A stretch of 64,000 nt of DNA, taken from positions 156,001 through 220,000 of the forward strand of contig CAUYUJ010016342.1 in the NCBI GenBank assembly GCA_963575745.1, read 5' to 3'. The DNA is from Prorocentrum cordatum. Its lineage: Eukaryota > Sar > Dinophyceae > Prorocentrales > Prorocentraceae. Positions within the stretch are counted from its first letter, which is position 1. Each line of letters opens with the position of its first letter. The notes beneath the pieces were generated by a model. It saw nothing but the letters and a program-made list of their open reading frames with translations. It was not told the origin of the DNA and made no database searches. Of the stretch, positions 32,610 through 43,338 are shown one piece after another. The translations under genes and the position numbers were made by a program.

Positions 32610-32711
32610 CCTACTCCTCCTCCTCCTGCTCCTGCTCCTGCTCCTGCTCCTCCTCCTCCTCCTCCTCCTCCTCCTCCTCCTCCTCCTCCTCCTCCTCCTC
32701 CTCCTCCTCCT
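32610..32711. repeat. (TCC)n/(CTG)n microsatellite
   Basis: TCC triplets preceded by GCTCCT-type variants. A poly-Leu or poly-Pro frame results. Confidence 0.93.
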
Positions 32712-33257
32712 ATGTACGCAGCCCCGTTTGTCCGACTGCGCATAACACGAGAAGGTCTTGCTGTTGGAGGTGCAGTTCAGCTATGACATGGACAGAGAAA
32801 ATTATCAACGCACCCAGCTTGCCTCCGCCCCCTCTCCCTCCCCCTTTTCCGACGATCGCAACGGGTGGCCTCGTACGCGCGTCGTCTTGGCCATCCGCTT
32901 GAGAGGAGGGGGAGGAGGTGGTCTCGTCGCCTCCTTCCCCCTCCTCCCCGCCCTGGCCTCCCCTTTTGGCGGAGTGGTCAATCAATCCCTCTCCTCCCCC
33001 TCGCTCACCTCCGCCTCCTTTGACGCGCCCGCCGTGGCCAACAACAGCCGCTGCCCACGAGCGGCGACGAGCCCCGTGGCCCAAAGGCGCTCACCATCAA
33101 ACGGCCAGCGCTCGCGGCAACACAAGCAGGGAGAGCCCCTGTTGTTCACCCGCCTCATCGCGGGCGTTCAACCCATCCCTGGACACAACTCGTCCGACAT
33201 CCGCCAAACCTGGCCCTTCCAAGCCCGGCCCGAGATCTAGAAAGAGAAAACTACAAA
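32712..33257. other. Unassigned sequence
   Basis: Pyrimidine-rich (CCCTCTCC, CCTCCTTCC). Frames on both strands lack recognisable domains. Confidence 0.35.
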
Positions 33258-33432
33258 CATAAACGCACGTTCCGAACTCCGCACGGATATATTGGGTCTG
33301 CGCCGGACCCCCCTCCCTGGCGCGCGCTCCGCGCGCACTGGGGCGGCGCCTCCAAGGGACGGCGCTGGAGGCGCCGCCAGGGGGGCCGATGGCCGATCCA
33401 AAAAAACCCGCGCGGATCTCCGAAAGTTTATG
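33258..33432. mobile_element. Family A inverted-repeat element, copy 2
   Basis: About 175 bp, with the best-preserved termini: it starts ACATAAAC and ends GTTTATGT. Next inside are TCCGCACGGAT (left) and GCGCGGATCTCCGAAAG (right). The centre, TCCCTGGCGCGC...GGCGCTGGAGGCGCCGCC, is itself palindromic. Confidence 0.8.
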
Positions 33433-33496
33433 TCAGCGTGAGGAGGCTGAACCGAACGGTCATTCACTGTCCCTGAGTGCGTGGCTGAAGTGGACT

Positions 33497-33762
33497 GCTG
33501 TTGTTATTGCTCTTGTTGTTGTGGGTGTTGTTTTTGTTGTTGTTGCTGCTGTTGTTGTTGTTGTTGTTGTTGTTGTTGCTGGTCATGTTGTTGTTGGTGT
33601 TGTTGTGGTTGTTGTTGTTACTGATATTGTTATTGTTGTTGCTGGTCATGTTGTTGTTGGTGTTATTGTGGTTGTTGTTGTTACTGATATTGTTATTGTT
33701 GTTGTTGGTGGTGGTGCTGTTGCTGTTGATGTTGGTGTTGTTGTTCTTGTTTATTGTTGTCG
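33497..33762. repeat. (GTT)n microsatellite with 63-bp duplication
   Basis: Imperfect GTT triplets. A 63-bp segment containing GCTGGTCATGTTGTTGTTGG is duplicated in tandem (starting near 33578 and 33641), retaining the non-GTT landmarks CTGGTCATG and ACTGATATT. Confidence 0.9.
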
Positions 33763-33765
33763 TCG

Positions 33766-34590
33766 TCCCACCCGCAACCCGCCCCGCGACCCCCCCCGCG
33801 CCCCACCCCGCGACCCACCCGCGTCCCACCCCGCGACCCACCCCGCGACCCACCCGCGACCCACCCCGCGACCCAACCCCGCGACCCACCCCGCGACCCA
33901 ACCCGCGACCCGCCCGCGACCCACCCCGAAACCCCCCCGGCGAACCACCCGCGACCGCACCCGCGACCCACCCGACCCATCCGCGACCCACCCCGCGACC
34001 CACCCGCGACCGACCCGCGACCCACCCACCCGCGACCCACCCGCGACGACCCACCCGCCCGCGACCCAACCCGCGCGACCCACTCCGCGACCCCCGCGAC
34101 CGCCCGCGACCCACCCCGAGCCCCCGGCGACCCACCCGCGACCCCCGCGACCCACCCGCGACCCACCCGCATGCACCCCGCGACCCAACCCGCGACCCAC
34201 CCGCGACCCACCCGCGACCCACTGCGACCCACCCGCGACCCACCCCGCGATCCACCCGAAATGTTCGGCGCCTGCGGCGGGTTTCTTTTGCATTCGTTCC
34301 AGATGGAGAACCTGCGACCCACCCGCGACGCAAACCGCGCCCGCGACCCACCTCGACCCACCCGCGACCTACCCGCGACCCACCCAAAATGTTCGGCACC
34401 TGCGGCGGGCTTCTTTTGAAGTCGTTCCACGTGGAGAACCTACGACACACCCGCGACTGAAACCACGTTCAGTGTACAAATCAAAATTGTTGGCGCCTGC
34501 GGCGGGCTGCTTGTTAATTCCTTCCAGGTGGAGGTGGAGGGCCCGCGACCCACCCGCGACCACCCGCGACCCACCCATCGACAGGTCCGC
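33766..34590. repeat. CGCGACCCACC minisatellite with embedded 55-bp units
   Basis: About 480 bp of degenerate 9-12-bp units of the type CGCGACCCACC. From about 34258, three copies of a different unit (landmarks GCCTGCGGCGGG, CTTTTGNANTCGTTCCA and GTGGAG) start near 34260, 34388 and 34490, separated by more CGCGACCCACC units: a two-level array. Confidence 0.85.
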
Positions 34591-35088
34591 CGGCTCGACG
34601 CCCGCGTCGCCCGCGCCCGCCCCCTCACTCTTATGCGCAATTGCGGGGTGCTACGTTTATTATGGTGTCCCTTCGTCGGCCAACACAGTCCCGACAAGGC
34701 ATTGGACCTTTGAACAAACTCTCACTGGCCGATTCGCTCTGGGACCCCTCTGAGAGAGGCAGCACGGGCGCCAGGCGCGTCGCGGACGGTCCTCGAGAGC
34801 ACAGGACACTTGGATGATTTCGTGTGTTTCAACGTCAAGCTGAACCGGAGCCCCTTCTTTGATGATTCGCGACAAAGCCATTTACCAGCCCCGATCCTCT
34901 CGCCTCCCCCCTGGTCACGTTACCATTCGCGCCGGCACCATCTGGGAATGAGCCATCTCTAAGCATCCCCGCACGGCGCCAGCGTAAATCGCGACGTGAC
35001 CAGCCCTTTCCCGTCACGCCTGTTCTCGCCAAAGGATTTTCTATCCAAAAAACAATATGTTCTCTTGGCCTGAGCAGTCCCACTGCGA
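34591..35088. other. Unassigned sequence
   Basis: Moderate GC, no repeat family or coding domain recognised. Confidence 0.35.
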
Positions 35089-35263
35089 ATCTGAGGACCA
35101 CAAAAAAAATGCCGATATTGCAACTCCCTGGACCTTTCCAGGAATGCGTTCTGGCCAAGATTTCGAAGCAAATCCAGCGTCGGCGACGAGGGCCTCCCAG
35201 GAGGCCCGAAAAGGAGAAAACGAGGGAAGGGTATAAAAATGTGTACTTTTTCCTCCTCTGACA
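35089..35263. mobile_element. Family B inverted-repeat element, copy 3
   Basis: Ends are diverged: left TCTGAGGACCACAAAAAAAA, right TTTTTCCTCCTCTGACAG. The interior clearly matches the family (CTCCCTGGACCT, AATGCGTTCTGGCC, TTCGAAGCAAATCCAGCG, GGCCTCCCAGGAGGCCC). Confidence 0.75.
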
Positions 35264-35897
35264 GTCGCCGCCCACTCAAACAGGCGAGGCACGCCTCTGG
35301 GAAATTCAACCCGCTTGAGCTCCGCGGTTGACGCTTCCCGACCCGTGCCACGCATCCGCAGCGCTGACGCACCCGAGTTGGAGGCGACCAGAGGCACTGA
35401 AATGGCTGAGACCCCAAAAGATCGGCCAGGAGGAGGAGGAGGACGGTGCCACATCACCTCAAAATCAGACCCTAAACCCATACCCAGGTCCATCGTCTGG
35501 TGCAACTGTTCAACCGTTCTCGACGATCTCTGGGCCCGGGAGAAGGCCGCCGGAAGGCCGAAAAATGCAAAACATCTTCCCGAACCCAGCGCCTCGGACC
35601 TGCCCCCGCCCCTCCTTGCTGGCCAGAGCCAGCACTGGGCCACCTCAAACCCCGAGCCGGCTCCAACCCGAGGTGATCCGAGCAGTCGTGACCCCCCGCG
35701 TGATCCAAGCAATGATGGAAGAGGACGAGGAGGAGGAAGAGAAGGGAATCGGAATCGAGCTCTGGGGGCACTAGGTAATCCTGGTCTGTGTGCGTGTCCT
35801 GAGGAGCGGTTAAGGTACTTTGCAGGGGGCCGCCGTGCCAGCAGGAGCACTGCACAAGCGGTCTGGAGAACCGTCGTTTGCCAACTAAGCGAGAAGG
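35264..35897. other. Unassigned sequence
   Basis: No domain recognised on either strand. Frames run on into the following (GGA)n tract. Confidence 0.35.
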
Positions 35898-35958
35898 GGG
35901 AGGAGGCGGAGGAGGAGGAGGAGGAGGAGGAGGAGGAGGAGGACGCGGAGGACGAGGA

Positions 35959-35990
<32 letters not shown>

Positions 35991-36068
35991 GAGGAGGAGG
36001 AGGAGAAGGAGGAGGTAGGAGGAGGAGGAGGAGGAGGAGGAGGAGGAGGAGGAGGAGGAGGAGGAGGG
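35898..36068. repeat. (GGA)n microsatellite
   Basis: GGA triplets with CGGAGG, GGGGGG and AGGTAGG interruptions. Confidence 0.94.
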
Positions 36069-36504
36069 GGAGGACAAGGACGACGGAGGACCAGGGAGGC
36101 GGAGAGAGTTCCGCGCGCGAGGGCCCCCCTGGCGAGGTGCCTCGGGCGGCGGCGGGCGCGGGGACAACAGGGCCCGCGGGGCGAGAGGTGGCAGCACCAC
36201 GAGCGCCGCGCCGGGAGCGGGGGGCATTCTTTGGGACGCACAGAGACATACTAATACTGTATGTCCGCCTTGGAGGCGCGCGTCCGACCCGAACATATAG
36301 TATACCCATCTTGTAGTATATCGTTTCTCGAGCGGTGTGGCCAGAAAGCGCCCGCCACGACGCATATACTACAAGATTTCTCGGTGCGCGCGTCGCCCCT
36401 GCGGGGGCGACGAACACATAGTACAAGTATGTTGGGGGGATGCCGATTCTTGACGGGCGCGTTCGTCCGAGGAAGAGAAAGCAACAACATAAGCGTGAGA
36501 TTTC
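36069..36504. other. Unassigned sequence with 120-bp degenerate duplication
   Basis: GAACATATAGTA (about 36291) and GAACACATAGTA (about 36412) lie about 120 bp apart, each preceded by GCGCGCGTCC or GCGCGCGTCG and followed by an AGTAT-type motif, indicating a diverged tandem pair. Confidence 0.45.
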
Positions 36505-36632
36505 GACTGCCCGCGAGGACTTCTCGGACCTGCGCTGGGCTCCCCTCCCTGGAGCACTCCGTGACCGCCCATGGCGGTCTCCGCGCACCAGGCGGTCCAA
36601 CACAAGTCCAAGGAAACCACGCGGACCGTCAA
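36505..36632. mobile_element. Family A inverted-repeat element, copy 3 (degenerate)
   Basis: Left arm CCCGCGAGGACTTCTCGGAC and GCGCTGGGCTCCCCTCCCTG. Rc of the right arm is GGTCCGCGTGGTTTCCTTGG. The centre has lost the GGCGCTGGAGG palindrome but keeps CTCCCTGGAG. Confidence 0.6.
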
Positions 36633-37071
36633 TCAGTGCCCGCCAGACGGAAGAAGCAGGTGGAAACACAAAGTAGGAAGACGGATGCAGTAGATTTGGT
36701 TCGGCCCCGCCCGCATCATAACACAATGCAGCCAAAACAGATCGACTCTTGTGAAGTAGGCAGGCGCTTGAAGTAGACTGGGATCTGAGAATTCAAGCGT
36801 ACCTACTTTCAACGACCGACGTGTATATGTTTTACGCACTTCGTGCTTCCTCGATCGGGCGCGCACCCCGCCGCGGGCGCCCGACCTCACCGAGGGCTCG
36901 GCCCAGGACCTCTGGGGACTGCCAGAGGCCAGGCAGCGCCGAGGCGCCCGAGCTGACGAACGAACAACTCACACCCATGCCCCTAGGAGGGTCGGAGAGA
37001 GGAGGCTTCCTGGGTATGGGCACGGGTTGTCGGACCCTGTGGGAGGCTGACGGGAGGGGCGTCTTTCCCAA
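36633..37071. other. Unassigned sequence
   Basis: No feature recognised apart from the approach to the 19-bp minisatellite. Confidence 0.35.
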
Positions 37072-37735
37072 ACCAAACGGATCTTCCCAAACCAAACTTG
37101 GCTTGGGTCTCCCAGGTTTTGGTTTGGGAAGACCCGGTTTGGTTTGTGAAGACCCGGTTGGTTTGGGAAGACCCGGGTGTTGGTTTGGGAAGACCCGGTT
37201 GGTTTGGGAAGACCCGGTTGGTTTGGGAAGACCCGGTTGGTTTGGGAAGACCCGGTTGGTTTGGGAAGACTCCGGCGGTTGGTTTGGGAAGACCCGGTTG
37301 GTTTGGGAAGACCCAGGTTTGTTTTGGGAAGACCCGGGGGTTTGGTTTGGGAAGACCCGTTTGGTTTTGGAAGACCCGGGGAGTTGGTTTGGGAAGACCC
37401 GGTTGGTTTGGGAAGACCCGGAGGTTGGTTTGGGAAGACCCGGTTGGTTTGGGAAGACCCGTTTGGTTTGGGAAGACCCGGGGAATTGGTTTGGGAAGAC
37501 CCGGTTGGTTCGGGAAGACCCGGAGGTTGGTTTGGGAAGACCCGGTTGGTTTGGGAAGACCCGGAGAGTTGGTTTGGGAAGACCCGGTTGGTTTGGGAAG
37601 ACCTGGGGGCGTTGGTTTGGGAAGACCCGGTTGGTTTGGGAAGACCCGGGTTTGGTTTGGGAAGACCCGGCGGTATGATTCCGCAACATTTGGTTTGGGA
37701 AGACCCGTTTGGTTTGGGAAAACCCTGGTCCCGAG
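37072..37735. repeat. 19-bp minisatellite, about 33 units
   Basis: Unit GGTTTGGGAAGACCCGGTT, with variants 17-24 bp long. The sequence TTGGGAAGACCC is nearly invariant. Because 19 is not a multiple of 3, each frame cycles through all phases; all six frames remain open for over 500 bp (plus: GLGRPGWFGKTRLVWEDPV; minus: GLPKPTGSSQTNRVFPNQP). This explains the long ORFs here without a gene. Confidence 0.95.
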
Positions 37736-37998
37736 GCTGACGTTCGCGCGGGGGCCCCCCTCTGGCAACACGCATCTGTATCTCACCCCGCCCCACTTAT
37801 GGGTATGGGTGCGTGCTGTTCGTTCGTCACCGACGGCCCCGAACGGTGAAGGGTGAGGTCCTGGCTCGTGGAGGCCCGCCGGGGGGGCAGGACACCCGGG
37901 CAAGGGCTCTGTCTGGATCCCAGCGCGCTCGCCCAAACGGCGATGGCTGGAGCCGGCTCTCGCCGTGCCTCTCGCGCCCCCGAGGGCGGCAGTGGCAG

Positions 37999-38151
37999 AA
38001 ACAGAAAGACTCGGAGGTCCGCGCGGATTTCCCAAATCGGCGCTGGACCCCCCTCTGGCGCGGGGCGCGCGCCAGGGGCGGCGCTGGAGGCGCTGGCAGG
38101 GGGCCCTAGGGCCGATCCGAGGAATCCGCGCGGACCCAAGAATTTCTGTGT
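37999..38151. mobile_element. Family A inverted-repeat element, copy 4
   Basis: Left arm AACAGAAAG...TCCGCGCGGATTTCCC; right arm GGAATCCGCGCGGACCC...TTTCTGTGTT. The centre has GGCGCTGGACCCCCCTCTGG and GGCGGCGCTGGAGGCG. The two copies of TCCGCGCGGAT are exact inverted repeats. Confidence 0.8.
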
Positions 38152-38345
38152 TTACGCGATTGGTTGGCCCCCGAGTAAAGGCTATTCGACGCTACTGGGC
38201 GCTATTCGGCGCGAAGCCCTTGATGGAGCGCTGATGAGCGCTATTCGCCGATATACATTTCATCCAAGACGAGCGGGAAACTTCCGTGCTATGCCATCCT
38301 ACCAATGGCCCCGAGAGCAGCGGTGAGGGCGCGCGGCTGCGCATC

Positions 38346-38478
38346 AGAGGAAACTAGAAGGTATCGATACCGGATTTCGAGGCGAATCCAGCGGTGGCGA
38401 CGAGGGCCTCCCAGGAGGCCCAGGATGGCTTGAAACCGAGGGAAGGGTAGTGGTACGGGGTACCTGTTCCTCCTCTGA
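38346..38478. mobile_element. Family B inverted-repeat element, copy 4, with 17-bp flanking repeat
   Basis: About 133 bp. Left end AGAGGAAACTAGAAGGTATC, right end GGTACCTGTTCCTCCTCTGA. It is flanked on both sides by GCGCGCGGCTGCGCATC (38329-38345 and 38479-38495), exactly 150 bp apart, which looks like a target-site duplication. This is the best evidence in the window that family B moves. Confidence 0.82.
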
Positions 38479-38869
38479 GCGCGCGGCTGCGCATCTTCGC
38501 GGCAGGCCGTGTGCTGGATGGTGCGACATCGGGGAGCTCTTGAGGACGCGGGATGTACGAGGAGGGGGGAGGAATAGAGAGAGAGAGAGAGCGTGTGATG
38601 AGCGAAGGGCGACCCCCGTGCCCCTGCAGCGCTACCCTGCCCCCTGGGAGGCCAGGAGCGGTGGGCCTCCCGTGGCTCCGACGCAGTCGGGTTACCAGCC
38701 TGGAACATATCCCTATCCCTATGCCGGGGACCTCCTCATCACGATGCCAATCTTGGGGATCCCCTTCTTCTTTGAGGGCGACTCCCTGAGATTGTCATCG
38801 CCTTTTGGCGCGTCACTCTTAGGGATGGGGGTGCGTTCGAGGCTGGTAGTCGGGACCGCCTCCTCTCGG

Positions 38870-39049
38870 GAGCGGCCAAGAGGGGAGTGTCCAAGAGGGG
38901 GGGGTGCAAATCATGACCAGCGGCATGTGCGCGGCCCAGCGGGGGGGCCAGGGACGTAATGGAATAAGAAGGGGCGCCATGAAATCTGGGGAAAAATCAT
39001 GGCCCGCGCCATGATATCCACCCCCCCCTGGTCATCACCCCCCTCTTTT
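38870..39049. mobile_element. Family H repeat, copy 2
   Basis: GGGGGGTGCAAATCATGACC near the left end and, reverse-complemented, GGTGGATATCATGGCGCGG near the right end form imperfect terminal inverted repeats with G runs outside. It shares its order of motifs with 19200-19400. Confidence 0.6.
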
Positions 39050-39169
39050 CCGCCCCCGATCTGCGCGGCGCCGCCGCCGAGGGCGGGCCACCGGGCCGTG
39101 AGCCGAGGGGCGCCCGTCGGGGCGGCGGGCAGGCGGCGCGGGGAGCGGCCGCCCCCCCGGCTGGGAGCC

Positions 39170-39262
39170 TCCCTCCTCCTCCTCCTCCTCCTCCTCCTCC
39201 TCCTCCTCCTCCTCCTCCTCCTCCTCCTCCTCCTCCTCCTCCTCCTCCTCCTCCTCCTCCTG
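39170..39262. repeat. (TCC)n microsatellite
   Basis: About 30 uninterrupted TCC triplets. On its right, AGGAGCTCGAGGCGAAGCCG followed by GGCGACGAGGGCC resembles the family B interior, but no ends were found. Confidence 0.94.
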
Positions 39263-39539
39263 GCCCGTGGGGCGCGTGCCGGCCAGGAGCTCGAGGCGAA
39301 GCCGGCGGCGGCGACGAGGGCCGCCCCACGAGGAGGCCGAGGGAGGGGGAGGCGGGCGAAAAGGGCAGCAGTGGGGGACCTCCTCCTCCCCCGAGGGATC
39401 GCGGGGGAGCCTCCCGTCGTGAGCCCCTGGTTCGTGACCCGAGGGTCAGTGCAAAGCCGGGCCAGTAAGGCTCTGCAGAATCGTGCAAGATCCAGCAGGA
39501 TCAGGGATCAGGAGAAGAAAAACCGCCATGAGCATCAAC

Positions 39540-39680
39540 TTTTTGCGCACCGCGCGGATTTCTTGTATCTGCGCCAGACTCCCCTCCCTGGCGCGCGGAG
39601 CGCGCCAGGGGCGGCGCTGGAGGCGCCGCCGTGGTGGGGCCCAGCGCGGATCCAAGAAATCCGCGCGGAGCGGCAAAAAA
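39540..39680. mobile_element. Family A inverted-repeat element, copy 5
   Basis: Left: TTTTTGCGCACCGCGCGGAT then TTCTTGTATCTGCGCC. Rc of right: TTTTTTTGCCGCTCCGCGCG then GATTTCTTGGATCCGCGC. These give about 34 bp of imperfect terminal inverted repeat. The centre, GGCGCGCGGAGCGCGCC, is a perfect palindrome. Confidence 0.82.
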
Positions 39681-39842
39681 ATATACTTACGGCCTTTTCT
39701 CTTTTTCAAAGGATGCTGCGCGCTACAGTCAACCCGAATCAGGACGCACGATAAGGATGCAAGGGCCTTGGAAGGCCATGGTCGACACTTTGCGAGCGGG
39801 GCGCGGCCAAGGATGGGCCGAAGAGGCAAGGAAGCAGGGGTA

Positions 39843-40016
39843 CTCCAGATTTCGTAATAAAGGGAGGGGGGTCTCATTTCGGGGGGGGTCTCTTCCAGGC
39901 CATCTTGGAGGGCCTAGGGGGGTCTGGGGACGACGTTTTGGAGGGTTCTCCCACGAGGGGGGGTCTGAAATGGCTCGTCTGGGAGGGTTGTGACCCCCTC
40001 CCTTTTATTACGAAGT
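39843..40016. mobile_element. Family C inverted-repeat element, copy 2, with 7-bp flanking repeat
   Basis: 174 bp. Left CTCCAGATTTCGTAATAAAG; rc of right CTACTTCGTAATAAAAGGG. It is flanked by AGGGGTA on both sides (39836-39842 and 40017-40023), a candidate target duplication. The interior is about 85% identical by eye to copy 1, including TTTTGGAGGGTTCTCCCACG. Confidence 0.8.
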
Positions 40017-41398
40017 AGGGGTAGCCATGGGAAGCTGCTCGTCCTTACTGTGCGGGGTGACTGCAGCCTGGGCCAGTGCAACCCCGGCTTCCCAGGATCC
40101 TGCCAGTGCCGTGGCACCCTGGCCCTGCTCGCGGCGGCACGGATCCCCGTCCCGGGGCTCCCGGTGATTCACTCGCAACATCGCACGCCGAGCGGCGCGC
40201 AGACGCAGCTGGGACATGCAATGCCGGGGAAACTTCGGGAGGCCGTGATTAGGAAAGGCCTTTTCCCGAAGTAATGACGTCAAGATTCACACCGCAGTTG
40301 CGTTGGAGAGTAGGCAGACTGTGTAGGACTGAGGTAGAAAGTCGAGGATGGAATTATTATGGTCATCGCGCAGCAGCCCACGCCTGCCCTCCGGCTGGAC
40401 TCACGCCGAGTGCTCTCTCCTAGAACGGCAGCGTGTTCGGCGACCCGACTGGCCCATTCGGGGCCCGTGCGTTCCTCGGCCGTCCGACCCTCTCAATGAA
40501 CCTCTGTGGCCGACGTGCGAGTCCCAGGGATGAGAGTGCGCTGAGCGCGGCTGGCCAGCTGGTGCGCACTTAAGAAGCAAACAGCCGAAGGTGTTGGTCG
40601 TCCCCATGGCGCCCAAGAGAACGCCCAATCGGGCGCAAAGCTGACAGAATGCATCTCTCTCACAGGGCCACATGGCGCGTGGGCGCCGTTCGTCGATATT
40701 GGACGCTAGTTCGGCGCTATTTTGCTCAATGCGCCAATGGGCGCTGCTGGGCGCTATTCGATAGGCGTTTACAATCGAAGTGAACCTGCCTGGACTCACT
40801 GAGGCTGCCAACGCAACGGTCTATCACGTGCGCTCCGCGTTCCTCTCCCATCGCTGGCTGCCCCAGGTGCACGGACAGTGCTGCTTGGAGCACCGCCGAA
40901 ACAGCAGCGCCGCCCCCAGGCCACCCCCCGAAAGCCACAAGTGCCTCCTGCACTTCTGTTGAAGACACCGTTGGCTCTCTCCGAAGTGCAAGCACGCAGG
41001 AGGATGCGGCGCAAGTCGCATGAGCTGCGCGGAAGTGTCAAAATTGAGGCTGGAGACGGAGGAGCTGTGCCCACAGAAGATAGATACAGGAAGGCCGTGC
41101 AACGACGACGAAGCCTCAGGCATGCGCACGCGCCTTTATCATCGAGGGGTGCAGCCGGCCCCCGTCGATCTTCTGGACCACCTGAACAGAATATGCTTAC
41201 ACTGCTCCTGCTTCCTGTCGACGTGCTGTCTGCCACACCCGCCACCGGACCGCCAAGCACCGAGAGGAGGTCCCTTTCAGCTCGCCGCCTCGAGCACTGC
41301 CTCTCCTGCCGGCGTGGGCGCCCCACAAACCACCCTGCCGCACGAGAGAGGGCACGCCGCGCCGGCAAATGAAACACGGCACGGGGAGGAAGGATGGA
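40017..41398. other. Unassigned sequence
   Basis: At about 40690-40765 phrases of the type GGGCGCTATTCG or GGCGCTATTTTG recur; they also occur at 38160-38260. No protein domain was recognised. Confidence 0.35.
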
Positions 41399-41833
41399 TG
41401 AGGAGGAGGAGGAGGAGGAGGAGGAGAGGAGGAGGAGGAGGAGGAGGGGAGGAGGAGGAGGAGGGAGGAGGAGGAGGAGGAGGAGGGGGAGCACAGACCG
41501 CGGGCAGCGCACGGGACGGCACGTGCTCCCCGCGCGCACCACGCGCCCGGCACGGCACGCGGGCACGGCACGCCCACGGCACGCCCACGGCGCGGCGGAG
41601 ACGGAGCGTCACGCTCACGGCACGCGCACGGCAGGGGGCGCGGGGCACGCCAGACGCGCGGCACCGCACGCGCACGCGGCACGTCCTGCGCACTCGGAGG
41701 GCACGCGTGCTCCGCATTCCGGGCGCCGCCCTCCTCCTCCTCCTCCTCCTCCTCCTCCTCCTCCTCCTCCTCCTCCTCCTCACCTCCTCCTCCTCCTCCT
41801 CCTCCTCCTCCTCCTCCTCCTCCTCCTCCTCCC
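41399..41833. repeat. (GGA)n, GCACGGCACG-rich and (TCC)n composite
   Basis: GGA triplets at 41399-41488; 41500-41720 is a very GC-rich tract of degenerate GGCACGCGCAC-type units; perfect TCC triplets at 41731-41833. The purine and pyrimidine arms are complementary, so the region could fold back with a loop of about 240 bases. Confidence 0.88.
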
Positions 41834-43338
41834 CGACAGCACAGCTGGGACGCCTGGGGCGCCGATCGCAGTCGCTGCTGAAAGTGCACTCTCTCGGGGG
41901 CCCAGGCCCCAGATTTCTGGGTACGCACGAGCGCGCGCAGGGCGTCGTCGCGCGGCGGGAGTTCCACGCGTCCAGCATGGTTTGAGATAGGCCCAGGGCA
42001 AGTCCTGGAGCCCTCTCGGGCGCCTCTTGGGCCATTGAGGAGGCTCTGGAAGCCGCACCGATAGAGGCAAAAGACACTGACACGCTCGAGACATTCCGAT
42101 GAGGTTAGCCGTCCCGCCTTCCCTGTCTCACGAGCGCCCAAGATGACCCAGCAGGCCGCAAGACTCATTCCAGAACGGACCCCGAGGCCCAGAGGGCCCA
42201 CGAGGCCAGGAAGACTGCCCCAAGAGGGGGCCAGGAGGAGGGCCGCGAACTGGCAGCTTGGGCCCTCCACCCCGAGATCATCACCGAGGCCGCCCCCTGG
42301 TCCCAAACAGGCGCCCAGAGAGGCCCCCGAAGGACTCCCAACAGGCTCCCGGTCGAGCAGCCGTCGACAGGACCCCCCGCGGGGCCCACGGGGGGAGCCC
42401 GAGAGGCCCCAAGAGGCCTTCCTGGAGACCACGCGCCTCGGGCGTGAGCGAATGGGGGGGGGGGGGGGGATCAGCGGGGTGGGGGGGGGAGAAACGTGCA
42501 CCTCCCGTGCCCCTGATATGGGGGCCCCTCTAGGGCTCCTCAGGGCTCAAACGGCACCCCCGCGGGACCCCCACCATGGATCGCCCCCCCATTATAGGGA
42601 AGCGAACTCTATACACCGACACTGTTTCCGGCCCTGCACTGACACTTGCACAAGGAAACGGATCCTGGTGCAGGGATCCTGGTGTATACATTTTTTGTTG
42701 TTCCCCCAGGAAGCGAGAAAAGGTATATACCACACCAGCCCGACGTCGCCCCCGAACCTCAACAAGTCCTCGACGCCCGAGGGCCCACGTTCCGGGGCGA
42801 TCCCGGTGGCAGGATGGGGCTCTCCGGAGATATCATCGGCGAAGTCACCGCGCCTTGAGACACGGGAAGAGACTTCGGAGGAGCCGAGCCCCGAATGCGC
42901 GACAAGGTAGCGTTGGTGCGGCGGTGCCCTGGCCAAAAAAAGTCCACACCTATGGCGTGAGGCCAACATGACATGATGGCAACTCGTACCGCATGATACA
43001 CATGACTCCCGCCCATCCCCCAAAAAGTTTCTGTGTTCAATGTTTTCCATTGCGCGTTGCCTCGCGACAAACCAAGTGATCTTAGATCTTGGGTCTTGGG
43101 GGGGGGGGGGGGGGCAATCGATATCGCGCGGTGCACTTTGTGGCCGCGCTGTCTTGGCGCGATCGGTGTGGCCACCTTCTGTCCGGGCACCGCGAAGGAC
43201 CCAGGAACCGAGCCCTCGCACTCCACTCGCGCCCCGACGCCCCTGCCCGTGTGCAGTTCCGACTGCCCCTCGTTCTCGTCGGCCGCCCCTGCGGGGGCAG
43301 GGCCTGGCCGGGGACTGCCCCAGCTCTGCCACAGAAAT
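41834..43338. other. Unassigned sequence with minor repeats
   Basis: About 42160-42430 has degenerate CCCCAAGAGGCC-type units. G homopolymers of 14 or more lie at about 42451-42470 and 43098-43115. GGATCCTGGTG is directly repeated at 42661-42690. No domain recognised. Confidence 0.4.

Noticed and set aside
36821-38035. Six ORFs of 187-350 codons with repetitive GLGRPGWFGKTR-like or GSSQTNRVFPNQ-like text
   Set aside because: All come from the 19-bp minisatellite; openness in every frame shows it is a property of the unit rather than a gene.
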